A stretch of DNA of 64,000 nt from assembly GCA_902768825.1 (NCBI GenBank), contig CACXMR010000001.1, positions 1 to 64,000 on the forward strand. Reading direction: 5' to 3'. Positions 18,581 through 27,496 of the stretch are shown here, in pieces. This DNA comes from an uncultured Ruminococcus sp. Its GTDB lineage: Bacteria; Bacillota; Clostridia; Oscillospirales; Acutalibacteraceae. The first letter of the stretch is position 1, and each line of letters begins with the position of its first letter. The position numbers and the translations under genes are program-made. The notes under the pieces are model-generated. The model was not told the DNA's origin. It did not search any database and was given only the letters and a program-made list of their open reading frames with translations.

Positions 18581-20119
18581 TCACATGGGGATCAATATCA
18601 TGCCGTCGGCAGGGATAAGATCCTCGGTCATTTCGTTTTCAAGACGGATAGCCTCCGCAGAGGTGCAATAGGCGCAGGCAATGTCCCAGAGAGACTCTCC
18701 CTTTTCCGCATAATACAGGGTCAGGGCTGCGGTCTTGTCCTTGAGACGGCACCTGTCATCATTACACCTGGCACCCACTATGCCCTTGACCGTAATCTGC
18801 TCGGACACACTGCCGGTAAGCCGCATATCAAGCTTTATTTCCAGACTATTTTCCCCTGTGATGCGGAAGGACAGACCAGTGGGTCTTACCTCAGTCTTTA
18901 CTGAGGGATTGCTTATCATCCCTGCCGCTTCCGGTTCGGCGGTAAAATCTATGGGTCGTTCCACATAATAGGGAACACCCTCTCTGTCAAGAGCCAAGAT
19001 GCAGCAGGTCGCCTTGCCCCTGACGGTCAGAACGTCATTATCTACAGACCAAAGGCTGCTGACGCTGTCGCACCAGAGATCGATCACCCTGCTGATACCG
19101 CAGTCTCCGGTGTTAACCTCGCTTTTTACAGAAAACTCCTCATTGAGCAGACCTCTGAGTCTTGTGAATTTATATTGCTTGTTTTCGGTTTCCAGCTCAT
19201 AGTCCGTGGAATAAGCGTCCACTACCAGTTCAACAGGGGCATCCTCCGTCGCCGTGACCGTAGCGCACAGCCTTGCATCAAGTGTCACAAGGGTGCTGTT
19301 TTCCTCATACTCCGATTTCAGTGCGGTATCGTAATTCATCACCTCTACAGTGACCTCGTTTGTAGTGGTGTCGCTGATACCCTTTGCGTCAAGCACCTGA
19401 GAAAACGGAATATTGAAGGTCATCACATCCTGGGCACCGCTCTCGATATCGGTGACATACAGTATGCGCAGAGAAGCTTCACCGCTGACCATAAGCTTGT
19501 CAGTCAATGCCTTGACGCTGCCGCAGCTTACTGCAAGCTCACTCCTGAGAATGCTTTCGGGAAAGCCCTTTCCCTGACCGATATCCAGCACCTCTGTAAT
19601 AGAAAACTGCTGCTGGCTGGCAGCGCACAGTCTGCTCACCGTCAGCATAGCCTTTTTTTGCTGTATGTCGTCCCCTTGGATAGCGCTGTAGTATTCCTGA
19701 TCCGATGCCGCTATCACATCCGCAACAACTGAAAAAGCTCCATGGATATCCACTCTTCTCGGACTCAGGGCTCGGCAGTTGAGATAATCTATCCTGAGTC
19801 TGATCATAGCCAGCGCATCATCCGCCCCATGCCTTACGGTAAAGCTGCAGGAAAAAGGAGCCGAATGCTCGCAGGATCTTACCGCCTGCTTCCTTGAATC
19901 AAGATAATACAGGCTGATCAGCATATTTCCCTCAATCTCCAGCATATCTCCGGAAATGCTTTTTGAAGTAACAGAGGGACTCAGCCTGCACTTGAGCAGC
20001 TTTTCGATGTCGGGACAATAATCCGGCAGGGTGAGATCCAGATCAACGGGCACCTCCTTGGTACCTTCCAGTATGACCTCAGAGGTTTTGCACACTTCTT
20101 TTGTAAGCTGATATTCCAT
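18581..20119 (-). CDS. SipL-like spore coat morphogenetic protein (DUF3794 repeats plus LysM)
   Basis: A 512-aa protein starting at MEYQLTKEVCKTSEV (ATG at 20119, GAGAGG nine bases upstream); the open frame extends further without a ribosome site. It has an N-terminal DUF3794 domain with PDYCPDIEKLLKC, further DUF3794-like beta-rich repeats, and a C-terminal LysM (AEKGESLWDIACAYCTSAEA). This is the architecture of SipL of Clostridioides, whose LysM binds SpoIVA. Direct adjacency to spoIVA supports the same role here. No signal peptide is seen, as expected for a mother-cell protein. Confidence 0.85.
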   Translation of the reverse strand: MEYQLTKEVCKTSEVILEGTKEVPVDLDLTLPDYCPDIEKLLKCRLSPSVTSKSISGDMLEIEGNMLISLYYLDSRKQAVRSCEHSAPFSCSFTVRHGADDALAMIRLRIDYLNCRALSPRRVDIHGAFSVVADVIAASDQEYYSAIQGDDIQQKKAMLTVSRLCAASQQQFSITEVLDIGQGKGFPESILRSELAVSCGSVKALTDKLMVSGEASLRILYVTDIESGAQDVMTFNIPFSQVLDAKGISDTTTNEVTVEVMNYDTALKSEYEENSTLVTLDARLCATVTATEDAPVELVVDAYSTDYELETENKQYKFTRLRGLLNEEFSVKSEVNTGDCGISRVIDLWCDSVSSLWSVDNDVLTVRGKATCCILALDREGVPYYVERPIDFTAEPEAAGMISNPSVKTEVRPTGLSFRITGENSLEIKLDMRLTGSVSEQITVKGIVGARCNDDRCRLKDKTAALTLYYAEKGESLWDIACAYCTSAEAIRLENEMTEDLIPADGMILIPM

Positions 20120-20298
20120 ATTCCGCATCCTCTCACAGTTTTTTCTATGCATATATATTCGGCTGAGGTGATGATTATGCAGATCGGAGTGCCCGGGTGC
20201 ATTTGTTGTGGCAAGTTGTTTTTTCTGACAATATACACCCGGAATGTGTGGTAATATCTTAGCAGGCGGATCATCAGACAATCAAAGGAGAGTGAATA

Positions 20299-20634
20299 AT
20301 GTTGAAAAGCAACTATAGTCTTGAGGAGGGAGTACTTACGGTCAGGCTCAGCGGAGAGATCGACCATCACAGCGCAAGGACCGTAAGAGAAGAGACGGAT
20401 ACCCTCATCCAGCAGAAACGCCCCCATGAACTGCGGCTGGACTTTTCTTCGGTCACATTCATGGACAGCTCAGGGATAGGTCTGATCATGGGGCGCTACC
20501 GCATCATGGGGCTGTTTGGAGGCTATCTGCGGGTGGTGAATGTTCCGGAAGGGCTGGAAAAGCTTATGATACTGTCAGGTCTGGGTGCACTGAAGGTTAT
20601 AGAAAGGCAGGGTGAAGCCCGTGAAAGCGCTTAA
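20299..20634 (+). CDS. spoIIAA: Anti-sigma F factor antagonist SpoIIAA
   Basis: A 111-aa STAS-domain protein. The phosphorylatable Ser is in VTFMDSSGIGLIMGRY. In sporulation the unphosphorylated form releases sigma-F from SpoIIAB in the forespore. It is the first gene of the canonical spoIIAA-spoIIAB-sigF operon, with overlap into the next gene. The ATG follows an AAAGGAG site. No clear sigma-H promoter was found upstream. Confidence 0.95.
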   Translation: MLKSNYSLEEGVLTVRLSGEIDHHSARTVREETDTLIQQKRPHELRLDFSSVTFMDSSGIGLIMGRYRIMGLFGGYLRVVNVPEGLEKLMILSGLGALKVIERQGEARESA

Positions 20635-21064
20635 TGAGATGGAGCTTACCTTTGAAAGCAGGTCCACAAACGAAAGCTTTGCAAGATCTGCGGTGGCGGC
20701 GTTTATCGTCCAGCTTGACCCCACCATCGGGGAACTGAACGATATCAGGACAGCAGTATCCGAAGCAGTGACAAACTGCATAGTCCACGCCTATAAGGAT
20801 GAGATCGGGATAATCAGCGTCAATGTCAGGATTATGCCGGAAAACTCAGTCATCATCCGCATTCGTGACAAGGGCTGCGGGATCGAGGACATACAGCAGG
20901 CAATGGAACCGCTTTTTACTACAGCCCATGGAGATGAACGAGCAGGACTGGGCTTTGCTGTGATGCAGAGCTTCACCGATAAGCTGACCGTCCGCTCAAA
21001 GCCCGGCAAAGGCACCACCGTCACACTGAAAAAGACCCTCAGCAGGAGGCTGTCTGATGGATGA
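20621..21064 (+). CDS. spoIIAB: Anti-sigma F factor / SpoIIAA kinase SpoIIAB
   Basis: A GHKL-fold serine kinase of about 147 aa that binds sigma-F and phosphorylates SpoIIAA. The N box is AVSEAVTNCIVHAYKD, with G1 IRDKGCGIEDI and G2 ERAGLGFAVM. The GTG at 20621 (VKALNEMELTFESRS) is chosen because the usual N-terminus NEMEL follows and AAAGG/CAGG lies upstream; GTG at 20612 is an alternative. Both overlap the end of spoIIAA. Confidence 0.95.
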   Translation: MKALNEMELTFESRSTNESFARSAVAAFIVQLDPTIGELNDIRTAVSEAVTNCIVHAYKDEIGIISVNVRIMPENSVIIRIRDKGCGIEDIQQAMEPLFTTAHGDERAGLGFAVMQSFTDKLTVRSKPGKGTTVTLKKTLSRRLSDG

Positions 21065-21704
21065 TAAAAGCTCTGTCATCAATGATAATCTCGGTCTGGT
21101 GCACTCCTGCGCAAAACGCTTTCAGGGAAGGGGGATAGAATACGACGATCTTTTTCAGGCGGGGTGTGTGGGGCTTGTCAAAGCCGCAGAAAACTTTGAC
21201 CCAAGCCTTGGGTATAAGCTGTCCACCTACGCTGTTCCTGTAATTCTGGGGGAAATAAAAAGGCTGTTCCGGGACGGCGGCTCTGTAAAGATCTCCCGGA
21301 GTCTGAAGGAGCTTTCCCTTAAGGTCAGCAGAGCCTCGGAAGAGCTGGAGCTTTCAAAGGGACGGGAGCCGACTATTTCAGAGCTGTCGGAGAGACTTGG
21401 CATTACCCCTGAGCAAACGGCTGAAGCCCTCAGCGCTATGCAAAGACCTGTTTCTCTCACAATGACAGAGGACGACTCACAGACTGATATTCCTACTGAC
21501 CCCCCTGATGAAAAAATCACAGAGCGCCTCTCACTGATTTCAGAACTGGATAAGCTCGCCCAACAGGACAGATCACTCATAGATATGAGATATTTCCGCA
21601 GCCTGACCCAGGCAAAAACCGCAGAGCTTCTGGGAATGACCCAGGTGCAGGTATCAAGGCGAGAAAAAAAGCTTTTGCAGTATCTGAGGGAAAGACTGAG
21701 CTGA
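21057..21704 (+). CDS. sigF: RNA polymerase sporulation sigma factor SigF
   Basis: A 215-aa sigma factor, the first forespore-specific sigma. Region 2 contains RGIEYDDLFQAGCVGLVKAA and KLSTYAVPVILGEIKR; region 4 has SLTQAKTAELLGMTQVQVSRREKKLL. The gene overlaps spoIIAB by 8 bases. The set completes the spoIIA operon and, with gpr at 41 kb, shows that the organism has the forespore programme. Confidence 0.96.
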   Translation: MDDKSSVINDNLGLVHSCAKRFQGRGIEYDDLFQAGCVGLVKAAENFDPSLGYKLSTYAVPVILGEIKRLFRDGGSVKISRSLKELSLKVSRASEELELSKGREPTISELSERLGITPEQTAEALSAMQRPVSLTMTEDDSQTDIPTDPPDEKITERLSLISELDKLAQQDRSLIDMRYFRSLTQAKTAELLGMTQVQVSRREKKLLQYLRERLS

Positions 21705-21726
21705 TACATCTATCACAATTCAAAGC

Positions 21727-21776
21727 AAAACACAGAATAACGGCAAGCTGATGTCGTCATTCTGTGTTTTTGTTAT
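21727..21776 (+). terminator. Terminator of the spoIIA operon
   Basis: AAACACAGAAT (21728-21738) pairs with ATTCTGTGTTT (21759-21769), followed by more T residues. The loop is about 20 bases and can form a short inner CG pair. Confidence 0.75.
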
Positions 21777-21820
21777 GCTTTTTCTTATCATCCCGACTAC
21801 CACTGAATTGAAAAGAACAC

Positions 21821-21852
21821 AAAAAATCGGACACCACTTTACTGCGGTGTCC
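21821..21852 (-). terminator. Terminator of the KTGD-tail surface protein gene
   Basis: On the minus strand GGACACC and GGTGTCC (21846-21852 and 21829-21835) form a stem followed by T6-7 (A-run 21821-21826). Confidence 0.8.
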
Positions 21853-21866
21853 AACTTGATTAGATA

Positions 21867-22724
21867 TTACTTCTCTGATTTTTTAGCCTTTGTAGCTACG
21901 AGAGCTGTGCCGAGAGCTGCAACGCTCATTACAGCAAAAACAATAGCTGTTGCATTGCCGTTGTCGCCGGTGGTATAGCCTTCCTTGTCAGCACTGGGCT
22001 TTGAGCCCTTGCTTGACTGAGAAGAGTTACTTTCGGAAGTGAACTCATAGCTCTTCTCATCGGAGCTTTCGACTACCTCGGGCTCGCTTGAATCCTGAGG
22101 TGGTGCAATCGGCTCATCGTCGGAGCCACTTGTCTCACGAACGATACTTGCAAAGACAAATCTCGAAAGATGGGGCGCCTCACCGCTTACGGTGTATGGA
22201 TCAGGGGTCGTAGACTCATGTCGTCCGTCAACATAATCACCGTTGAAAGTCAGCCAGCTGAAAGTGCCGTTCTCATAAACAGCAACAGCATTGTAATAGT
22301 TTTCCTTCGCCATTTTAAGAGTGATCGTCGGTGTCACATCATGCACAGCATTGCCATCTGCATCATAAAGGTTGATCTCTATGACCACCGAACGCCATAC
22401 AGTCCCGCCGTCCATGTTTGCAAAGTAGTCAAACTCCTGCATGAGAGCGATATCCTCCACTGCCTTAACCTCAAGCTTATAGTCGCCTGCAGAAAGAGCG
22501 CCCTCCGGGAACTCAACAACAACAAGATCGTCTGCTTTGCCTTCAGTACCTGTTGCGTCCACAGGCAGCTGGACAGTCACAGCCTCGCTTTCCTTTACGG
22601 CAAACTCCTTTTCAGCCGTGCTTGTGGAATTGCCAGGACCTACAGCGCTTACGGTCACTGCGCCGATGGTAGCGGCTACCGTCACAACAGAAAGTGCAGC
22701 AAGAATTTTTTTATCTATACTCAT
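21867..22724 (-). CDS. Exported surface protein with TTGD-helix-Lys tail
   Basis: A 285-aa secreted protein starting MSIDKKILAALSVV (ATG at 22724, GGAGG nine bases upstream). A signal peptide is followed by a ~150-residue beta-rich domain with EFDYFANMDGGTVWRS and APHLSRFVFA phrases, then a Ser/Glu-rich stretch and the tail YTTGDNGNATAIVF, a hydrophobic helix ALGTALVATK and KKSEK. The tail looks like a sortase or membrane-retention signal but has no LPxTG. A similar tail occurs in three other proteins of the window. The beta domain has no confident family. Confidence 0.75.
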   Translation of the reverse strand: MSIDKKILAALSVVTVAATIGAVTVSAVGPGNSTSTAEKEFAVKESEAVTVQLPVDATGTEGKADDLVVVEFPEGALSAGDYKLEVKAVEDIALMQEFDYFANMDGGTVWRSVVIEINLYDADGNAVHDVTPTITLKMAKENYYNAVAVYENGTFSWLTFNGDYVDGRHESTTPDPYTVSGEAPHLSRFVFASIVRETSGSDDEPIAPPQDSSEPEVVESSDEKSYEFTSESNSSQSSKGSKPSADKEGYTTGDNGNATAIVFAVMSVAALGTALVATKAKKSEK

Positions 22725-22775
22725 CTTCTTCATCCTCCAGATTATCGGATATTTTAGCACTTCACTACAGTGATA

Positions 22776-22804
22776 ATAGTATCACATTTCAACTTTTGAG
22801 TCAA
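22776..22804 (-). promoter_or_regulatory. Promoter of the surface protein gene
   Basis: Minus strand TTGACT (22799-22804) and TACTAT (22776-22781), 17-base spacing. Confidence 0.7.
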
Positions 22805-22902
22805 GGCTGTAACTCTTATGATACTTTTTTTCTCGGATAATTACAAATCTGTCATAATCATCAATTCAGTTTTGTTAGGTTTAGCCAACAATCGTCAGAT
22901 CA

Positions 22903-24036
22903 TCAGAATTTCAGCCAGGTCACATACTCATAGGCTCCGTGAGCATGGTCGAACAGTCCATAATAGAAATGCAGATTTGACAGAGCCAGCACCAGCAGCA
23001 GGAAAACCATGGAAACCACTTTCCGGCTTTTGGCGGAGGTAAGGTCTATGGTCTTTTCACCTGAGGTGGTATACTTTATGCCCTTGGTCTTGAGTGACTG
23101 ATAGATCACCGGCACAAGAAGTATCATAAAAATAATAAAGTAATAGGACAGTCTTTCTATAATACTATGCTTTGACATGGTCACCATCATCAGCGTACCG
23201 ATGAATGTCAGGTTGGTAAGGTATTTGTTTTCGTTGGTAAGGTTGATGGTCTCTGTCTTTATCAGCACGAAGGCGGCAATCGTTATAAACACAGGGAAGA
23301 TCGCATATACAAAGGACACGCCCTGCTGTATGAATACCGAATCCCTGTACTCCTCGTGGAAAAAGCTGGTTATCAGGTCAAAAACATTTGATGAGGCCGT
23401 GTAGAACCACAACAGGATAAATCCGTAGATGAGAAGCTCACGGACACAGGGCTTCATTTTGACCAGGAAATAGACCGGCAGCATAACGAGCACAGTCTGG
23501 TGGAAGAATGATGCAAAAATGATTAGCAGAGCAAAGATAAAAAACTTGTTTTTCTTCATGAAATACCATGCCAGCATAACAATAGACACCGCTATCATCT
23601 GGCGCAGGAAGTTCATCGTCATAAAGAACATGAATATATTCACATACAGCACAGTGGATATCCATGGGACCTCAGAATTCTTATAAATAAATATCGCCGC
23701 AGGAAGTATAGCAATAAACGACAGCACTATCATGTACCATTGATAGTCCATCCCCGGGATCAATCCCAGCACCTTTGTAAACAGGATGAAGCCTGTCTCC
23801 CAGTCCTTATAGGTCAGAGTGCCAAAGCCTGTCTCGGTCATGTTGCGGAAGCCTATCGCATACATCTGATAGTCAAATCCGATATCATATCTGAAGGCTG
23901 ATATGAGGAAAAGCTGGCTGAAGGCAAGAAGCACAAACACAAGGTTTTTGGACTTGGATGGCTTGTGGAAGCACAGCAGGGCTGCCCAGAGTAGGATAAG
24001 TGCGTTGCTGATGGTGTAGAATAACAAAGACAACAT
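22903..24036 (-). CDS. EpsG-family polysaccharide polymerase-like membrane protein
   Basis: A 377-aa protein with about ten transmembrane helices. The motif SAFRYDIGFDYQMY is typical of EpsG proteins (YxxGxDY), which act like Wzy polymerases in exopolysaccharide synthesis. Further phrases such as MNFLRQMIAVSIVMLAW and SFFHQTVLVMLPVYF support this. It follows the priming glycosyltransferase by 16 bases on the same strand, so both are likely cotranscribed. Confidence 0.82.
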   Translation of the reverse strand: MLSLLFYTISNALILLWAALLCFHKPSKSKNLVFVLLAFSQLFLISAFRYDIGFDYQMYAIGFRNMTETGFGTLTYKDWETGFILFTKVLGLIPGMDYQWYMIVLSFIAILPAAIFIYKNSEVPWISTVLYVNIFMFFMTMNFLRQMIAVSIVMLAWYFMKKNKFFIFALLIIFASFFHQTVLVMLPVYFLVKMKPCVRELLIYGFILLWFYTASSNVFDLITSFFHEEYRDSVFIQQGVSFVYAIFPVFITIAAFVLIKTETINLTNENKYLTNLTFIGTLMMVTMSKHSIIERLSYYFIIFMILLVPVIYQSLKTKGIKYTTSGEKTIDLTSAKSRKVVSMVFLLLVLALSNLHFYYGLFDHAHGAYEYVTWLKF

Positions 24037-24052
24037 CTCCTGTCAAAATAGA

Positions 24053-25447
24053 CTATCGGGCATTCTTTGAGAATATGCCCTTTGTCAGCGTTCTGAAAAG
24101 AATCTTGATATCAAATGCCACGGACCAGTGCTCTATGTAATAGATATCATGCTTTATGCGATCCTCGATGGAGGTATCGCTGCCTCTCAGATCATTGACC
24201 TGTGCCCAGCCTGTTATTCCCGGCTTGACATAGTGCTTGACCATATACAGAGGAACGGATTTTCGGTATTCCCTGACATAGTAGGGTATCTCGGGTCTCG
24301 GCCCTACAAGGCTCATATTTCCCTTGAGCACATTAAACAGCTGAGGAAGCTCATCAATGCTGTACTTCCGGATAAACCTGCCGAATTTGGTGCAGCGTGG
24401 GTCATTTTTTTCCGTGGAGGAAAGGTCCGACTCGGTCTCCTCACGCATTGAGCGGAATTTGTACATTATAAAAGGCTTCTGTCCAAGGCCCACCCTCTGC
24501 TGACGGAAGATGATCTTTCCCGGGGAGGTGGCCTTTATGGTAATGGCGGTAACAAGCATCAGCGGAGACAGGGTGATAAGCATCAGAAGTGATACAACGA
24601 TGTCCAGTGTACGCTTGATAAACTTATTAAGGGGCTTGTCCAGCGGCACACGCCTCATGCTCATTACAGGGATCCCGTCAAAGCTTGAAATGTAAATTCG
24701 TGAGGAAAAGCTGGAAAACATTCCGGGGATAATAGAAAACTTGACTCCCCATCTCTCACAAATTGAGATCAGGTGCCCCATATAGGGCTGAGTCTTATCC
24801 GAAAGCATTATGAGTGCCTCATCCGGCACAGAGCCGCTGAAATATCTGGACACTCTCTTGAAATTTCCAAGATAGGTGAGCTTCAGCTGAGACCTTGGGG
24901 CTATGTCAAAGTATCCCGATATCTCATATCCCAGATCGGGGGATGACTCGATCTTTTTGATAAAGTTTTCGGTCCCGTTGTTTATCCCGAGGATAACTAT
25001 ATACTTTTTGTTGTAGCCCCGTTTTCGCATAAATCTGAGAAACATCCTCAGGAAATAGCGGTAAAGCAGAGAAAGCAGGCTTTGAATAAAGAAGTAAAAC
25101 GTAAGAGCCACCTGGAACTGATAAAGCCTGGAGAAAATCATTGAGCCAAGTATGATAATGGCAAAAACCGCAAGGCCGGATTTAAGGATATTCACCGCTT
25201 CGTGGATAAAGGCGGTGGATCGGTAGGATCGGTAAAGGTCGCAGGCACGGTTGCACAGAATCTGTGTCACCGCCACGATAAGGGGAAGCCCTACCATAAT
25301 CCGGATGTCGTGCTGATCCTCGATAAAAATATCCGTGTTGAAAAAGAAATAAAGGATGTAATAGGAAACGACACAGCTTAACGAGCTGATAAGAACGTCC
25401 ATAATGATATGAACCGCATTGAGTTTACCCTGATTTTGTTTTATCAA
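24053..25447 (-). CDS. Polyprenyl glycosylphosphotransferase (priming sugar transferase)
   Basis: A 464-aa enzyme of the WcaJ/WbaP type that starts a surface polysaccharide by transferring a sugar-1-phosphate to undecaprenyl phosphate. About four N-terminal transmembrane helices are followed by a CoA-binding-like domain (VILGINNGTENFI) and a C-terminal bacterial sugar transferase domain with KRTLDIVVSLLMLI, MYKFRSMREE, KYSIDELPQLFNVLKG, SLVGPRPE and KPGITGWAQVN. The frame opens with TTG at 25447 behind a weak GAGAG; an ATG at 25402 is the alternative start. The sugar specificity is unknown. Confidence 0.92.
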   Translation of the reverse strand: MIKQNQGKLNAVHIIMDVLISSLSCVVSYYILYFFFNTDIFIEDQHDIRIMVGLPLIVAVTQILCNRACDLYRSYRSTAFIHEAVNILKSGLAVFAIIILGSMIFSRLYQFQVALTFYFFIQSLLSLLYRYFLRMFLRFMRKRGYNKKYIVILGINNGTENFIKKIESSPDLGYEISGYFDIAPRSQLKLTYLGNFKRVSRYFSGSVPDEALIMLSDKTQPYMGHLISICERWGVKFSIIPGMFSSFSSRIYISSFDGIPVMSMRRVPLDKPLNKFIKRTLDIVVSLLMLITLSPLMLVTAITIKATSPGKIIFRQQRVGLGQKPFIMYKFRSMREETESDLSSTEKNDPRCTKFGRFIRKYSIDELPQLFNVLKGNMSLVGPRPEIPYYVREYRKSVPLYMVKHYVKPGITGWAQVNDLRGSDTSIEDRIKHDIYYIEHWSVAFDIKILFRTLTKGIFSKNAR

Positions 25448-25538
25448 CAGCTCTCACCGTCCTCTTGCTGTCCTATGCAGAACAGATTAATAGTTTTGGG
25501 ATAGCAGTTCTCAAAACATACAGATAGCCATAATATAT

Positions 25539-25567
25539 ATTTTAATATATCACCGCCATATAGTCAA
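25539..25567 (-). promoter_or_regulatory. Promoter of the sugar transferase / EpsG unit
   Basis: Minus strand TTGACT (25562-25567) and TAAAAT (25539-25544), 17-base spacing, about 90 bases upstream of the gene. Confidence 0.65.
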
Positions 25568-25631
25568 TATTATTTTTTCATTGCGGAGGCAAAACTGCAA
25601 GAAACTGCCTGCAGAAAATTGAAAATTATAA

Positions 25632-25660
25632 TAGACAAGACGATAAAGGGGTGCTATAAT
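25632..25660 (+). promoter_or_regulatory. Promoter of the ABC exporter operon
   Basis: TAGACA (25632-25637) and TATAAT (25655-25660) with 17 bases between, 70 bases upstream of the permease ATG. It drives the plus-strand half of the polysaccharide locus, divergent from the minus-strand half. Confidence 0.65.
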
Positions 25661-25729
25661 AGTAGTACTAATGCTTATCGCAGGGCGCTGCCCGGAGAAG
25701 TTTTGCCTGCAAAACAAAGGAGAGATATA

Positions 25730-26506
25730 ATGAAAAAGACATTATATGAGTTCTATAATTACTTTCCGTTTCTGAAAGAGGTAATAAAAAGAGACTTCAA
25801 GAAGAAGTATTACAAGTCCTTCCTTGGAGTTGCGTGGTCCATGCTGAGTCCTCTGCTCATAATGATAGTAATGACCATTGTTTTCTCCACGCTGTTTGAC
25901 AGAGCGATACCTCACTATCCGATATATCTGTTTACGGGAACCCTGTTTTTTAACTTCGTCTTTGAGGGTGCCACCCACTGCATGGGGTGCATTGTGGGAA
26001 ACGCCGGCCTGATAAACAAGATGAAAATACCGAAATACTTTTTCTGTATCTCATCCGTGACCCAGAGCTTCATAACCATGCTGCTTTCCTTCGTTCCCTA
26101 CTTTGCTGTGTGTGCGGCAACCGGAGTTCCAATCAATTACTATATGCTCCTTCTCCCCCTGCTTTTTGTGCTTGTCTATATTTTTACTCTCGGACTTGGG
26201 ATGCTGCTTTGTGCATACGCTACCTTCCTGAGAGACCTCAACTATCTCTTCCAGGTGATCAGAAGGGCGTGGATGTACATTACCCCCATATTCTACCCCG
26301 TTGAGATCGTACCTGAGCAGTTCCGCTTCCTGTGGGACCTCAACCCCGTATATATCTACATAAAAATAGCCCGTGATCTCTGCCTGAATGCCTCTCTCCC
26401 CTCGGAAAAAATGCTGATCGTGGGGACCTGCTATTCCCTGCTTATGCTGGGTCTTGGCATTGTAACCTTCAAGGAGAAATCGGACCGGTTCTTCCTTTAT
26501 CTCTGA
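25730..26506 (+). CDS. Polysaccharide/teichoic acid ABC exporter permease (Wzm/TagG type)
   Basis: A 258-aa ABC-2 type membrane protein with about six helices. The amphipathic start FLKEVIKRDFKKKYYKSFLGVAWSML is the usual cytoplasmic gate segment of TagG/Wzm permeases (given here only as family evidence). The ATG at 25730 follows AAAGGAGAG; a longer open frame upstream crosses the promoter. It is followed after 42 bases by its ATPase and together they would export a lipid-linked polysaccharide. Confidence 0.9.
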   Translation: MKKTLYEFYNYFPFLKEVIKRDFKKKYYKSFLGVAWSMLSPLLIMIVMTIVFSTLFDRAIPHYPIYLFTGTLFFNFVFEGATHCMGCIVGNAGLINKMKIPKYFFCISSVTQSFITMLLSFVPYFAVCAATGVPINYYMLLLPLLFVLVYIFTLGLGMLLCAYATFLRDLNYLFQVIRRAWMYITPIFYPVEIVPEQFRFLWDLNPVYIYIKIARDLCLNASLPSEKMLIVGTCYSLLMLGLGIVTFKEKSDRFFLYL

Positions 26507-26548
26507 TGCCCTGTGTATTATCTCCAAAAATAACAAAGAGGTGCTAAA

Positions 26549-27478
26549 ATGTCAGAAAAGAAAGCTGTGCCTGTCTTTTATGATGAATCAGGCAATATTA
26601 TTTCCTCATCACAAACCATACTCAGGAGCAAGACCGAAAAAGCCTCTTCCGAGCCTCCGAGGCGCATAATTACCCCGCCGAGAAGGATCGACGATGATAT
26701 CAGCATAGACGTAAACGATGTGTCTGTTATGTTTAACCTGAGCAAAAACCGTGAAGAGGGCGTTAAGGAATACTTTGTCAACTTCGTCAAGGGAAAGCTT
26801 CGCTATGACGAGTTCTGGGCGCTGAGAAATATCAGCCTGCAGATCAAAAAGGGAGATTCCATCGCTCTGATCGGAAGAAACGGCTCAGGCAAATCTACCC
26901 TCCTCAAGACCATCGCAGGGATCATCAAGCCCACAAGAGGCAGCGTCAAGGTAAGGGGCAGCATTGCGCCTCTGATCGAAATAAGCGGCGGCTTTGACAG
27001 AAGCCTCTCCGCAAGGGAAAATATCTTCCTTTCGGGCACCATGCACGGCCATACAAGAAAATACATGAAATCCAAGTTTGATGAGATCGTGGATTTTGCC
27101 GAGATAGAAAAATTCATTGACGTCCCGCTGAAAAACTATTCCTCAGGCATGGTGTCAAGGCTCGGCTTTGCTATCGCTACCTGCGTAAGCGCTGATGTAG
27201 TGATAGCCGACGAGGTGCTTTCAGTAGGAGACGCAAGGTTCCGCATGAAGTGCGAGCAGCGCATCGACAAGCTTCTCAGCGGCGGCACCACCTTCCTTTT
27301 GGTATCTCACAGCACCCCGTCAGTAAAAAAGCTGTGCAGAAAGGCTGCATGGATAGAAAAAGGACAGCTGCGTGAGGTGGGACCTGCCTCTGACGTGTGC
27401 GACCACTATGCGCAGTTTATAAGGAATATGCCTGTGGGTTCTACCACGCCCACAGAGAGAAGGACAGCCGCCGAGTGA
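26549..27478 (+). CDS. Polysaccharide/teichoic acid ABC exporter ATPase (Wzt/TagH type)
   Basis: A 309-aa ATPase with Walker A GRNGSGKSTLL, signature NYSSGMVSRLGFAIA and Walker B DVVIADEVLSVGD, all characteristic of the TagH/Wzt group. The N-terminal ~50 residues are an extra polar segment before the cassette. There is no long C-terminal carbohydrate-binding domain, unlike some Wzt proteins. It pairs with the preceding permease. Confidence 0.93.
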   Translation: MSEKKAVPVFYDESGNIISSSQTILRSKTEKASSEPPRRIITPPRRIDDDISIDVNDVSVMFNLSKNREEGVKEYFVNFVKGKLRYDEFWALRNISLQIKKGDSIALIGRNGSGKSTLLKTIAGIIKPTRGSVKVRGSIAPLIEISGGFDRSLSARENIFLSGTMHGHTRKYMKSKFDEIVDFAEIEKFIDVPLKNYSSGMVSRLGFAIATCVSADVVIADEVLSVGDARFRMKCEQRIDKLLSGGTTFLLVSHSTPSVKKLCRKAAWIEKGQLREVGPASDVCDHYAQFIRNMPVGSTTPTERRTAAE

Positions 27479-27496
27479 TGGTGTGAGGTGTTAGTC

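Noticed and set aside
19175..19732. Plus-strand open frame of 185 codons
   Set aside because: Lies inside the SipL-like gene on the opposite strand; no ribosome site or recognisable protein.
20200..20298. Sigma-H promoter for the spoIIA operon
   Set aside because: No pair of boxes with acceptable match and spacing could be found by eye.
21867..22724. Canonical LPxTG sortase signal
   Set aside because: Tail reads YTTGD without Leu-Pro; only a related, non-canonical pattern can be claimed.
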